Source: Dehalococcoidia bacterium
GTDB taxonomy: Bacteria > Chloroflexota > Dehalococcoidia > Lucifugimonadales > JAGWBF01
DNA length: 11,622 bases
Direction: 5' to 3'
Assembly (NCBI GenBank): GCA_021296015.1
Contig: JAGWBG010000016.1
Coordinates: forward strand, 1-11,622
Part shown: piece by piece, positions 1-6,824 of the stretch
How the letters are laid out: each line of letters opens with the position of its first letter
Numbering within the stretch: the stretch's first letter is position 1
The notes under the pieces: generated by a model
The model's database searches: none
The model's input: the letters and a program-made list of their open reading frames with translations, nothing else
What the model was told of the DNA's origin: nothing
Translations under genes and position numbers: made by a program

Positions 1-189
1 AACTCCGGGATGGTTTCTGGCTGGGGGCGTGTCTAGGCTCCGGATCCTGGCGTGAGCGTGGGGGCTCCTCACCATCGCGACGTGAAGCATACCAAATAAT
101 TTGTTGTCGTAAGCGTAGTTTCCCTGGGCGGTGATGAGGTTGGGGTCCTCTCGGCGCTTGACACGTGAACCAAACGTGGAAGTGGTCAT
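1..189 (-). CDS. Molybdopterin-binding subunit of a xanthine dehydrogenase/CO dehydrogenase-type hydroxylase, N-terminal part (cut by window edge)
   Basis: Reading leftward from an ATG at 189, the 63 visible codons give the typical start of the large molybdenum subunit of the xanthine oxidase family. The landmarks are a GSRVKRREDP segment near residues 7-16, then TAQGNYAYDN and LFGMLHVAMVRSPHAHARI at about residues 33-51, ending at the usual PGV. In this family the subunit carries the molybdenum-cytosine dinucleotide centre that hydroxylates the substrate, and it works with FAD and [2Fe-2S] subunits. The start is supported by a perfect AGGAGG at 195-200, five bases before the ATG. An ATG at 192-194 is in another frame and is followed at once by a stop. 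The substrate cannot be told from this fragment, and the catalytic part lies outside the window. The gene is divergent from the CoA-transferase at 494. Family assignment is good; the exact enzyme is unknown. Confidence 0.85.
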   Translation of the reverse strand, partial: MTTSTFGSRVKRREDPNLITAQGNYAYDNKLFGMLHVAMVRSPHAHARIRSLDTPPARNHPGV

Positions 190-370
190 CACATCCTCCT
201 GGATATTGACGTAGGAGCAAGTCATCCCTGTCCTTACGTCCCCGTCTGGGAACTCTATTCCGCCCGATGTGGATACTCTAACTGAATCGGAGGACTATGA
301 CAAGGGGATTTCCAAAGTTGGAGGCGAGTGCAAACCCTGGGGCTGATCCACGGGATAACGCCAACCGCTT

Positions 371-395
371 GGATTCTGGCCTTCGCCAGAATGAC
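371..395. repeat. REP-like palindromic repeat, copy 1
   Basis: A perfect 8-bp inverted repeat, ATTCTGGC (373-380) and GCCAGAAT (385-392), surrounds the loop CTTC. It is flanked by GG on the left and GAC on the right. The same frame (GGATT, 13 variable bases, GAATGAC) recurs at 11488-11512, where the inner stem is degraded. Short intergenic palindromes of the type GTCATTC...GAATCC are common dispersed elements in many bacterial genomes. The hairpin has no T-tract on either side, so I do not call it a terminator. Confidence 0.7.
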
Positions 396-438
396 GCCTT
401 GTTGGAGAGGCCCTGGGTCCGAATTGGCCCCTGTATCA

Positions 439-458
439 TCCCTATGGTAATATAGGGA
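439..458. promoter_or_regulatory. Perfect inverted repeat, candidate operator upstream of the CoA-transferase gene
   Basis: TCCCTAT (439-445) and its exact reverse complement ATAGGGA (452-458) are separated by six bases, giving a 20-bp dyad 35 bases before the ATG at 494. It overlaps a weak -10-like TAATAT (448-453) that pairs with TTGGCC at 424-429. The size and placement suit a dimeric repressor site; a 5'-UTR hairpin is the alternative. No regulator gene is visible nearby. The symmetry is seen directly and its function is inferred. Confidence 0.4.
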
Positions 459-493
459 ACATCGTCCAACTACCGAAAGGAGGCACAACGACC

Positions 494-1687
494 ATGAAGG
501 CACTAGATGGAGTGCGTGTGCTGGACCTTACCCGGGCTCTGGCAGGACCATACTGCACTATGATGCTGGGAGACTACGGGGCCGATGTGGTGAAGATTGA
601 ACTGCCGGAAGTGGGCGACGATACACGACGCTGGGCACCTCCCTTTATAGGTGACCAGAGCGCTTATTTCCTCAGCATTAACCGCAACAAGCGCAGCATG
701 ACTCTCAATCTACGGCATGAGCAGGGGAAAGAAATTTTTATGAAGAAGGCTAAGGACGCCGACGTGATAGTTGAGAACTTCACCCCGGGTGTCGTGGACC
801 GTCTGGGCATTGACTACGAATCGGTGAAGGCCGCAAACCACCGCATAGTGTACTGCTCAATCTCTGGATTTGGGCAGACAGGCCCCTACAAGAGCAAGTC
901 CGCCTATGACCAGACCATGCAGGGACTGGGTGGCATTATGAGTCTCACAGGGGAGCCGGGCCGTCCGCCCGTCAAGATGGGAATAGCCCTGACGGACATT
1001 GGCTCAGGGATGATGGGCGCCTTCGCCATTATGACCACTCTGTTTCACCGCAAGAACCAGAACATGGAGGAGGGCCAGTACATAGACATCTCCATGCTGG
1101 ACCTGCAAGTAGCCTGGCTTACCTACATGGGCGGCTCTTACTTTGCCACCGGAAAGAACCCCGAGAAGGTGGGCGCCGCACACCCCACCCAGGTCCCTTA
1201 CCAGGCGTTCATGTGCCAGGATGGTAAGTACATCAACATAGCCGTAGGCTCGGAGCGCCTTTGGGAGCGGTTCTGCAAGGCCATAGACAGGGCAGACCTA
1301 TTCGAGCATCCCGACTATGCACAAAACATCAACCGGGTGGAAAACCGGTCGAAGCTGGTTCCCCTACTCCAGGAGGAATTTCTGAAGAAGCCTGTGCCCG
1401 ACTGGGTAAGGCAGCTGGAGGAGGGCGGCGTGCCATGTGGCCCCATAAACGAGCTGAGCGACGTTTTCGCCGACCCACAGGTACTCTTCCGAAACATGCT
1501 TATGGAGATACCCCATCCGACTCTGGGTAAAATAAAGCAGGCGGGAATCCCGATAAAGTTCTCCAAAACTGAGGGTTCCATAGACCGCCATCCCCCCCTG
1601 CTGGGAGAGCACACCGGCGAGGTACTCCTTAGTCTCGGCTACTCGGAGGACGCGATAGCCAGCCTCAAGGAAGAGGGGGTCATTTAG
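494..1687 (+). CDS. CaiB/BaiF family III CoA-transferase
   Basis: This 397-residue protein has the full length usual for family III CoA-transferases, which move CoA between carboxylic acids through an aspartyl-CoA anhydride. The N-terminus (GVRVLDLTRALAGPYC, residues 6-21) and GADVVKIE (29-36) form the CoA-binding opening. GDDTRRWAPPF at 41-51, NRNKRSM at 63-69 and DVIVENFTPGVVDRLGID at 90-107 are further family marks. The probable catalytic aspartate is Asp168 in the KMGIALTDIGSGMMG segment, matching Asp169 of formyl-CoA transferase. The ATG has AGGAGG ten bases upstream (478-483). The protein is cytoplasmic and probably acts as a homodimer with interlocked subunits, as the family does. The acid it activates cannot be read from the sequence; its neighbour, the divergent molybdenum hydroxylase, hints at breakdown of organic acids or aromatics. 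It appears monocistronic, with a hairpin directly after the stop. Confidence 0.92.
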   Translation: MKALDGVRVLDLTRALAGPYCTMMLGDYGADVVKIELPEVGDDTRRWAPPFIGDQSAYFLSINRNKRSMTLNLRHEQGKEIFMKKAKDADVIVENFTPGVVDRLGIDYESVKAANHRIVYCSISGFGQTGPYKSKSAYDQTMQGLGGIMSLTGEPGRPPVKMGIALTDIGSGMMGAFAIMTTLFHRKNQNMEEGQYIDISMLDLQVAWLTYMGGSYFATGKNPEKVGAAHPTQVPYQAFMCQDGKYINIAVGSERLWERFCKAIDRADLFEHPDYAQNINRVENRSKLVPLLQEEFLKKPVPDWVRQLEEGGVPCGPINELSDVFADPQVLFRNMLMEIPHPTLGKIKQAGIPIKFSKTEGSIDRHPPLLGEHTGEVLLSLGYSEDAIASLKEEGVI

Positions 1688-1689
1688 AG

Positions 1690-1710
1690 GGTGTTGGTTG
1701 CACCAACACC
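1690..1710 (+). terminator. Hairpin after the CoA-transferase stop, possible terminator
   Basis: A perfect 9-bp stem, GGTGTTGGT (1690-1698) and ACCAACACC (1702-1710), with the loop TGC begins two bases after the stop codon. It is followed by a C-rich stretch and not a T-run, so it does not fit a standard intrinsic terminator. It may stabilise the 3' end or help a factor-dependent stop. Confidence 0.45.
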
Positions 1711-1749
1711 ACCCCCATATCATGTCATCCTAAACAACTCTCCCACTCT

Positions 1750-1850
1750 GTCACCCCGAGCGAAGCGAGGGGTCTAAAATCCCTGCAACAAGAAACGTTT
1801 CGGTCATCGTGTGCTTTAAATTCCTCGTAGCTCCGCTCCTCGGAATGATA
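1750..1850. repeat. Fold-back (MITE-like) repeat element A
   Basis: Two related arms face each other. The left arm at 1750-1780 reads GTCACCCCGAGCGAAGCGAG and continues to GGGGTCTAAAAT. The right arm at 1815-1850, read on the minus strand, starts TCATTCCGAGGAGCGGAGC and ends GAGGAATTTAAA. Each arm has its own outer stem (CCCC/GGGG or ATTCC/GGAAT) around a GAGCG-n-AGC core. The centre carries a 10-bp palindrome, GAAACGTTTC (1792-1801). The same arm type recurs in element B at 11275-11433. There is no transposase. Arms of this sort are dispersed repeats in many bacterial genomes; the fold-back pairing is seen here and mobility is only inferred. Confidence 0.65.
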
Positions 1851-1907
1851 ATAATGTGCAGTATACGTGTCCAGGGAAAGGAACTGCCAGCCTAGGGCAG
1901 GCCGTGG

Positions 1908-1923
1908 CCTGTCGGCAGACAGG
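1908..1923. repeat. Small hairpin in intergenic region
   Basis: CCTGTC (1908-1913) and GACAGG (1918-1923) form a perfect 6-bp stem with the loop GGCA. It lies in a patch rich in GGC and GCC (1885-1923) that can form other short pairings. There is no T-tract. Its role is unknown; it may be the remnant of another dispersed repeat. Confidence 0.35.
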
Positions 1924-2025
1924 AGTATACTCATACTTTATCAGACGCCCTTCTAAACCCCGGACTTGCCATTGCGTCACTCCTAAGCAGACAGGCAGAA
2001 TCCCAAATTCTCTCTCACAATTCTC

Positions 2026-2054
2026 TTGCCTATGGTCAGAATGAAGATTATCAT
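2026..2054 (+). promoter_or_regulatory. Putative sigma-70-type promoter for the SDR-M24 operon
   Basis: TTGCCT at 2026-2031 (4 of 6 matches to TTGACA) and TATCAT at 2049-2054 (5 of 6 matches to TATAAT) are 17 bases apart. This would start transcription near 2061, about 40 bases before the ATG at 2102. An independent promoter is expected, because the upstream gene is 414 bases away with repeats between. A perfect TTGACA at 2054-2059 has no usable -10 box downstream. Confidence 0.4.
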
Positions 2055-2101
2055 TGACAGAGTCTAGGGTGTGAGCACGGCGTGAGGAGGTAACTGGGGA
2101 C

Positions 2102-2896
2102 ATGGACCTGGGGCTTAGGGAACGGGTAGCTATTGTGGGGGGATCAAGCAAGGGCATGGGCAGGGCTACTGCGCTGGCGCTCGCCAAGGAAGGTGCCAGC
2201 GTCACCATCTGTGCTCGTACAGAGGCGGACCTGCGCAAGACGGAAATAGATATAGCGCGGGCCAGCACTCAGCATCACGTCCTAGCCGTACCCGCCGACC
2301 TCTCCCATGTTGAGGATATAAGACGTGTCGTCCGCAGCACTTTCAACCGTTTCGGTAGGATAGACGTTCTGGTCAACAACATGGGTCAGCCACCGATACG
2401 ACGCCCCTCAGAGCTAACGGATAGGGAATGGGATGAGGCACTGGAACTAAACTTTTATAGTGTTGTGAGGATGAGCCGTGAGGTAATACCCTACATGCAG
2501 CAGCAGCAATGGGGGAGAATTGTAAATCGGCTTTCCATTCCCACGAGGCAATCCCCCAAGCATCAGGTGGTCTCCATCTCAAGCCCTATGGCGGTTGTGG
2601 GATACGCCAAAATGCTGTCTGTAGAGATGGCTCCTTTCAACGTAACGGTGAACAATGTTCTCACAGGCCCTGTTGACACACACGGCTTAGCCTCGCTCTA
2701 CGAGGCGGAATCCCAGGCGCACGGACACTCGATAGGAGAAGTGATGAAGGAGGTCGTCAAGGACATCCCCATAGGTCGGTTGGGCAAGCCCGAGGAGGTG
2801 GGAGACCTCATCGTATTTCTGGCGTCGGAGCGGGCTAGCTACATTACCGGAGCGAGCATCCCCATAGACGGGGGCAGTACACACCATGCGCTTTAG
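2102..2896 (+). CDS. Short-chain dehydrogenase/reductase (SDR) family protein lacking the YxxxK motif
   Basis: This 264-residue protein has classical SDR length and fold marks. These are a glycine-rich nucleotide loop, GGSSKGMG (13-20); Asp66 in the ADLS segment; NNMG (92-95) in place of NNAG; Asn117 of the catalytic tetrad; Ser145; and the C-terminal PIGRLGKPEEVGDLIVFLAS and GGS region. Aligning without gaps from Ser145, the place of the catalytic Tyr is Ser158 and that of the Lys is Pro162 (SISSP for YxxxK). SDRs with the Tyr and Lys replaced do exist, but the usual hydride-transfer chemistry is then doubtful. The start has GAGGAGG 11 bases upstream and a closer GGGGA. It is probably co-transcribed with the M24 peptidase 52 bases downstream. 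The substrate is unknown. It may be a reductase with a different proton donor or a non-catalytic NAD(P)-binding protein. Confidence 0.88.
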   Translation: MDLGLRERVAIVGGSSKGMGRATALALAKEGASVTICARTEADLRKTEIDIARASTQHHVLAVPADLSHVEDIRRVVRSTFNRFGRIDVLVNNMGQPPIRRPSELTDREWDEALELNFYSVVRMSREVIPYMQQQQWGRIVNRLSIPTRQSPKHQVVSISSPMAVVGYAKMLSVEMAPFNVTVNNVLTGPVDTHGLASLYEAESQAHGHSIGEVMKEVVKDIPIGRLGKPEEVGDLIVFLASERASYITGASIPIDGGSTHHAL

Positions 2897-2897
2897 G

Positions 2898-2914
2898 GAT
2901 TCAACGAGTGAATC
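2898..2914. repeat. Short inverted repeat between SDR and M24 genes
   Basis: GATTCA (2898-2903) and TGAATC (2909-2914) form a perfect 6-bp stem with five bases between, beginning two bases after the SDR stop codon. No T-run follows, so it is a weak hairpin that may tune read-through or message stability inside the operon. It could also be chance. Confidence 0.3.
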
Positions 2915-2948
2915 AAGAAGGAGGGCGTACCCGGTCCGGAGGTAAGAT

Positions 2949-4136
2949 ATGCTATCAACACAAATCGTGAGAGAAGCCCGCGAATACATGCTTCAGAACC
3001 GCCAGCTGGGTCTGAACGGTTGGCTCATCCATGACTACAGGCACTCCAACCCCATCTTCTGGCAAGTGATGGGTGAAAACATCGGTAATGTAACCCGCCC
3101 TTGCTACCTTTTCATATCCCTCAGCGACGAACCCAAGCTCCTGACTCACCACGTGGACGCGGGCAAGTTCCAGGAGACCGGGGTGGAGCTGGTAATATAT
3201 CGCAGCCGGCAGACGATGCAGGAGAATCTGGAAGGTCTCCTGCCTTCCGGCGGCTATGTGGCCATGGAATACTCACCCCTGGGCACGATACCCAGAGCCT
3301 CTAAAGTGGATGCCGGTACGATTGAGTTGGTCCGCAGCTTGGAAGTGGAGGTAATCTCATCGGCGGACCTGCTCCAGTATGCCACCCAGCGATGGAGTCA
3401 GGCCCAGCTATCTTCCCACCTGCGCTCGGCGGATAAGCTGGGGCGTATAGTCCTGGAGGCCTTCGACCACATAGGCCAGACATTGGCCCAGCAACCGACG
3501 GAGTACCAGGTCGCCGAGTTCATACGCCGTCGGTTTGGGGAGGAGGGATTGCACTCTCCCGACGGGCCTATAGTGGCAGTCAACGGGCACTCCAGTGACC
3601 CCCACTACGAGCCGTCGTCAGAGGGCAGCAGCGTTATCCAGGAGGGTGACTGGGTGCTCATAGACCTTTGGGCGAAAGAGACCCACCAGGACGGGGTATA
3701 CGCTGACATAACATGGGTGGCCTATGTGGGTGAGGAGGTGCCGGAGAAGCACCGGGAGGTGTTCCAAGTGGTCACCACCGCCAGGGATGCGGCGCTGAAA
3801 TACCTGGATGGCTCGGCCCGGCATGGCATTACGCTACAGGGCCATCAGGTAGACAGGCTCGCCAGAGAATACATAGCCCGCCGTGGCTACGGCGACTACT
3901 TCACCCACCGGCTGGGCCACAGCATCGGCAGCGAGGTGCATGGCGACGCGGTAAACCTGGACAGCTTCGAGACCGAGGACACCCGGAGCATCCTCCCGGG
4001 TATATGCTTCAGCATTGAGCCGGGGATATACCTCCCCGAGTTCGGCGTCCGCTCCGAGATAGACGTGTACCTGTCCGAGGAGGGGCCTTCCGCGACCACG
4101 CCGGTGCAGCAGGAGGTCGTGCTGATAAGGTCTTAG
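2949..4136 (+). CDS. M24 family metallopeptidase (Xaa-Pro dipeptidase/aminopeptidase P type)
   Basis: This 395-residue protein has an N-terminal creatinase-like domain (about 1-150) and a C-terminal pita-bread catalytic domain (about 155-395). All five expected metal ligands are present: Asp239 (VLIDLW), Asp253 (YADITW), His324 (HRLGHSIG), Glu357 (FSIEPGIY) and Glu370 (VRSEIDVY). His219 in DPHYEP is a likely active-site histidine. These enzymes hold two metal ions, often Mn or Co, and cleave peptides next to proline. Related M24 members hydrolyse creatine-like or other amide substrates, so the true substrate is open. The ATG has GGAGGT five bases upstream (2938-2943). The gene follows the SDR by 52 bases in one operon. 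Its stop overlaps the stop of the converging pmbA-type gene by 4 bases. Confidence 0.9.
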   Translation: MLSTQIVREAREYMLQNRQLGLNGWLIHDYRHSNPIFWQVMGENIGNVTRPCYLFISLSDEPKLLTHHVDAGKFQETGVELVIYRSRQTMQENLEGLLPSGGYVAMEYSPLGTIPRASKVDAGTIELVRSLEVEVISSADLLQYATQRWSQAQLSSHLRSADKLGRIVLEAFDHIGQTLAQQPTEYQVAEFIRRRFGEEGLHSPDGPIVAVNGHSSDPHYEPSSEGSSVIQEGDWVLIDLWAKETHQDGVYADITWVAYVGEEVPEKHREVFQVVTTARDAALKYLDGSARHGITLQGHQVDRLAREYIARRGYGDYFTHRLGHSIGSEVHGDAVNLDSFETEDTRSILPGICFSIEPGIYLPEFGVRSEIDVYLSEEGPSATTPVQQEVVLIRS

Positions 4137-5698
4137 AATACCTCCGTCATATACCCGCCGATCTCGTTCAGGTGGAAGTCGTCCACCACCACCTCCGGGG
4201 CCCAGGTAACCTGGTCCGAGGCCCAACGCACCGTACCGTTCCGATGTGCGCCGATTCCCAGGATGTTATTGAGCACGTTGTGTATGTTCTCGTTCATGCG
4301 CAGGGTGTTGGGTCTGACGGGAGCCACAATCCGGCCATCCTTGATGATGTACGAGTCTCCCACCACGGTGCCGCTGAAGTCCCCGGCACCGATGCCGTTC
4401 ACCGGGTAGGTATACCAGATGCGGCCTATGTAGAGACCGTCGCCTACCATCCGCAACAACTCCTCATGCGTGTACTTCTCCGTACCCTCGACTATCAGGT
4501 TGGTGGGTGTAATGGAAGGTGGAGAGTCGAAATTTCTCCCTCCACCCCTGCCTGTGCGGAAGCCGTTACGGGGAGCGATGGCCTGGGTTATCTCTCCGGG
4601 GTCCGCTCCCAGCTTGTCGCGCCCCTTGGGGTCGTTGAGAATACGCTGGTACTCGTAGTAGTTGGACAGCAGCCCTACGAGAACGCCGTCCTTTATCAGG
4701 TCAGTCCGCTCCGTGGGCAACCCCTCGTCGGTGATGGACTTGCTGGCAGCCAGACCAGGCACGGACGCATCGTCGTATATGTGCAGCCTGTCTGATGCCA
4801 CCTTCTGTCCGAACTTGCCCAGGAAGGTGGATGCCCCGGCGTAGAACAGGTCCAACTGGAGGCTGGCCATGAGTATCCACTCCAGGATTTCCGTCAGCGT
4901 CTGCGGCCCGAGGATGACCCGGTAGGCACCTTCCGGCACTCTCTGGCCATCTATAGCTCGGATGGCATTGCGAGCGGCCTCCGCGCCCGACTCACCGGTA
5001 AACCCGGACAGGTGACTACTCACCGACCATCCACTGCCCTTGGCCTGCTGGTCCTCCAGCATGGCGGTTGTGAAAGCCATGAGCAGGGTGGACTCGTCGG
5101 TCTGTACTCTGGGCATGTGGTAGGAGCCGATAGCCATGCGTTCTTGCAGCATGACTACGTCGCCCCCGAGAATCAGACCCAGGTCCCTTACGCCTTGGGG
5201 CGAACCTGCCAGGTTCAAAAGGTCCTCCGAGGTGCTGAACGTCTCCAGCGCCCTCTCCACCGTCTGCCAGCCTACCCGGACCATCCGATTATTGCTCACC
5301 CGCATGATGGTCGGGTCGTGGTAGCGGCTGAGGGTTGGCCGTTTCCCAGTGGGCTTGGGGAGTGATACGTATTCGGTATCAAGGACGGCCCCTCGGCGGG
5401 CCTTCTCCAGCGCCCTCTTCACACCTTCGATGGACAGGTCGGTTGGCTCGCTGCCGAAGCCAGTCTTGAGACCTTCGGGCGTGTTGAAGGCCACCCGGAC
5501 ACTCAGGCCGTAGGACTCCAGGGACTTGGGTTCCTCGACGGCATTGCTGGGTATCCGGGAGGTGTAGTTGAGCCGCACCGTCAGGTTGCCGTTGGCCGAC
5601 GCGAAGACCTCCGCCTCGGCGACGTCGGGCTGGGTCTTGAGGTAGGCCAGGGCATCCCGGACGGTGCGCTTTAGCTGGCTCAGCGGTGTTAGTGGCAT
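4133..5698 (-). CDS. pmbA: TldD/PmbA family protein, TldE (PmbA)-type subunit without HExxxH
   Basis: This 521-residue protein is somewhat longer than the roughly 450 residues of typical PmbA. Family marks are the late segments SITDEGLPTERTDLIKDGVL (321-340), NLIVEGT (400-406), VGDGLYIG (418-425) and DFSGTVVGDSYIIKDGRI (440-457), ending with RWASDQVTWAPEVVVDDFHL (491-510). At the place where TldD has its zinc site, this protein reads EWILMA (273-278), so the metal ligands are missing, as expected for the TldE partner. In E. coli TldD and TldE form a heterodimeric protease that trims unfolded or modified peptides such as microcin B17 and the CcdA antitoxin. AGGAG lies seven bases before the ATG. 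It is the last gene of the minus-strand cluster, 76 bases after rmuC, and its stop overlaps the M24 gene's stop. The family is certain; the tldD partnership is inferred from context. Confidence 0.88.
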   Translation of the reverse strand: MPLTPLSQLKRTVRDALAYLKTQPDVAEAEVFASANGNLTVRLNYTSRIPSNAVEEPKSLESYGLSVRVAFNTPEGLKTGFGSEPTDLSIEGVKRALEKARRGAVLDTEYVSLPKPTGKRPTLSRYHDPTIMRVSNNRMVRVGWQTVERALETFSTSEDLLNLAGSPQGVRDLGLILGGDVVMLQERMAIGSYHMPRVQTDESTLLMAFTTAMLEDQQAKGSGWSVSSHLSGFTGESGAEAARNAIRAIDGQRVPEGAYRVILGPQTLTEILEWILMASLQLDLFYAGASTFLGKFGQKVASDRLHIYDDASVPGLAASKSITDEGLPTERTDLIKDGVLVGLLSNYYEYQRILNDPKGRDKLGADPGEITQAIAPRNGFRTGRGGGRNFDSPPSITPTNLIVEGTEKYTHEELLRMVGDGLYIGRIWYTYPVNGIGAGDFSGTVVGDSYIIKDGRIVAPVRPNTLRMNENIHNVLNNILGIGAHRNGTVRWASDQVTWAPEVVVDDFHLNEIGGYMTEVF

Positions 5699-5774
5699 AT
5701 CCTAGTCTCCTGCTAAATGATTTCTTTGTTGCAATTAGGGCCCACACGAAGGGTGAGCAAGACTGTAATAGTGG

Positions 5775-6803
5775 CTACTTAAGTTCAGCCACATCTACCG
5801 TAATTTGCTCTTCTTCATCCACGAGGTCAACGGGCAAGCCAAGCCCCTGCTCTTTCCTGAGAGTCTCTATCCGGTTGAGGGGTCGCTCCAGTGCCCGGCG
5901 TCGTGTCGTAATAAGAGACTGATATTCTTTCTGAGTAGATTCAATCCTCTTGCCTACATCTCCGAGCTTGTCCAGGAACTTATCCCACTGCTCTTTGAAA
6001 GCTCCCATCTCCGAAATAATCTGGTTGGAGGTTTGCTCGATGGTAAAATTGTCGACAGCCTGTCGGATTACGGCAAGAATCGCGAACAGAGTTAGCGGTG
6101 AGCAAAGGACTACCTGGTTTTTCAAAGCCTCATCAATGACCGAGTCGTCCTGTTCAAGGATGAAATGATAGACCTGTTCGTTGGGGATAAAAAGCAGCAC
6201 ACAGGCGAGGGTGTTTTGCTCAGAGTTAATGTAGTCCCTGGTAATTACCTCATTAAGGCGGGTTCTGACGTCCTTTAAGAAGGCCCTGCGAAATGGCTCC
6301 TTCTCTTGGGGTGTCTCAGTCTCCATGAAGCGGAGGTAATTATCTAAAGGGAACTTAACATCCATGTTCAGTATCTGGTTCCGCGGCAGCAAGAATGTGA
6401 AATCGGGCCGGGAGCCGGTCCCCACTATGGTACTCTGCTTTCGGTAGTTTACGCTTTCCTTAAACCCAATGAGACCGAGTATGTCTTCCGCCATACGTTC
6501 TCCCCATTGGCCTCTGGACCTAGGATTGGCTAATGCTTCACGCAGTGTCCTAGTAGAGTCGGTCAAAGCTTCCGTTTGCTTACCGATCTCCTTAAGCTGG
6601 GTAGTTAGCTCACCAAACTTGGATACCCTATCCTTTTCCAGCGTGTATACCAAGTTGGAAACTTTATCGAGCTCGCCTTTCATATTCTGGAAATTCAGGT
6701 CCATCCGGCCCATGACATAGTCCACTTGAGGGCCTCCGCTTCTAGGCCGAATCCCAATCAAACGAAGGAGGAATTTCCAGAGCGCAGCTAGTACCTGCAA
6801 CAT
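5775..6803 (-). CDS. rmuC: DNA recombination protein RmuC homologue
   Basis: This 342-residue protein is shorter than E. coli RmuC (about 475), mainly through a reduced coiled-coil region. Residues 4-18 are hydrophobic and could anchor the N-terminus in the membrane. A helical segment (about 28-95) is followed by the RmuC domain: RGQWGERMAEDIL (97-109), RPDFTFLLP (132-140) and MDVKFPLDNYL (147-157). RPD (132-134) and DVK (148-150) fit the PD-(D/E)XK nuclease-like core known for this family. RmuC limits inversions at short inverted repeats; its biochemical activity is not settled. GGAGGT at 6811-6816 lies upstream of the ATG. The gene begins 21 bases after tldD and ends 76 bases before the pmbA-type gene. 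In four sampled 60-base lines GC is about 43-50%, against 63-68% in sampled lines of ilvD, tldD and pmbA, hinting at a different origin. Confidence 0.9.
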   Translation of the reverse strand: MLQVLAALWKFLLRLIGIRPRSGGPQVDYVMGRMDLNFQNMKGELDKVSNLVYTLEKDRVSKFGELTTQLKEIGKQTEALTDSTRTLREALANPRSRGQWGERMAEDILGLIGFKESVNYRKQSTIVGTGSRPDFTFLLPRNQILNMDVKFPLDNYLRFMETETPQEKEPFRRAFLKDVRTRLNEVITRDYINSEQNTLACVLLFIPNEQVYHFILEQDDSVIDEALKNQVVLCSPLTLFAILAVIRQAVDNFTIEQTSNQIISEMGAFKEQWDKFLDKLGDVGKRIESTQKEYQSLITTRRRALERPLNRIETLRKEQGLGLPVDLVDEEEQITVDVAELK

Positions 6804-6824
6804 GAGGTCTCACCTCCCTTCAGT

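Larger units (their letters stand above)
190..493. other. Intergenic region between two divergent genes
   Basis: These 304 bases separate the leftward hydroxylase gene from the rightward CoA-transferase gene, so both promoters should lie here. I see the hydroxylase ribosome site (195-200), a REP-like hairpin (371-395), a perfect inverted repeat (439-458) and the CoA-transferase ribosome site AGGAGG (478-483, ten bases before its ATG). A weak promoter-like pair for the rightward gene is TTGGCC at 424-429 with TAATAT at 448-453 (18-base spacing). I could not find a convincing promoter for the leftward gene. No plausible small gene is seen. Confidence 0.6.
1688..2101. other. Intergenic region with repeats and a promoter
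   Basis: This 414-base stretch has no credible gene. In order it holds the hairpin at 1690-1710, a fold-back repeat element at 1750-1850, a short hairpin at 1908-1923 within a GGC/GCC-rich patch, and a promoter-like pair at 2026-2054. It ends with a ribosome site (GAGGAGG at 2084-2090) before the dehydrogenase ATG at 2102. A 62-codon reading frame at 1856-2044 has no ribosome site, overlaps the hairpin and resembles no known protein. Confidence 0.6.

Noticed and set aside
208..240. GACGTA and TACGTC inverted pair upstream of the hydroxylase gene
   Set aside because: Six-base arms 21 bases apart are easily expected by chance and have no helpful position.
371..392. Hairpin as an intrinsic terminator
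   Set aside because: No T-run on either side, and it lies between divergent gene starts, where no terminator is expected.
1856..2044. A 62-codon frame between the CoA-transferase and SDR genes
   Set aside because: No ribosome site, overlap with a hairpin and no recognisable protein features.
2054..2059. Perfect TTGACA as a -35 box for the SDR gene
   Set aside because: No -10-like sequence occurs 15-19 bases downstream (the region is GC-rich); the TTGCCT/TATCAT pair fits better.
5699..5774. Search for a promoter or small peptide (RiPP precursor) gene between rmuC and the pmbA-type gene
   Set aside because: Only a very weak TTGCTC/TAATTG pair and no open frame with a ribosome site other than that of the pmbA-type gene.
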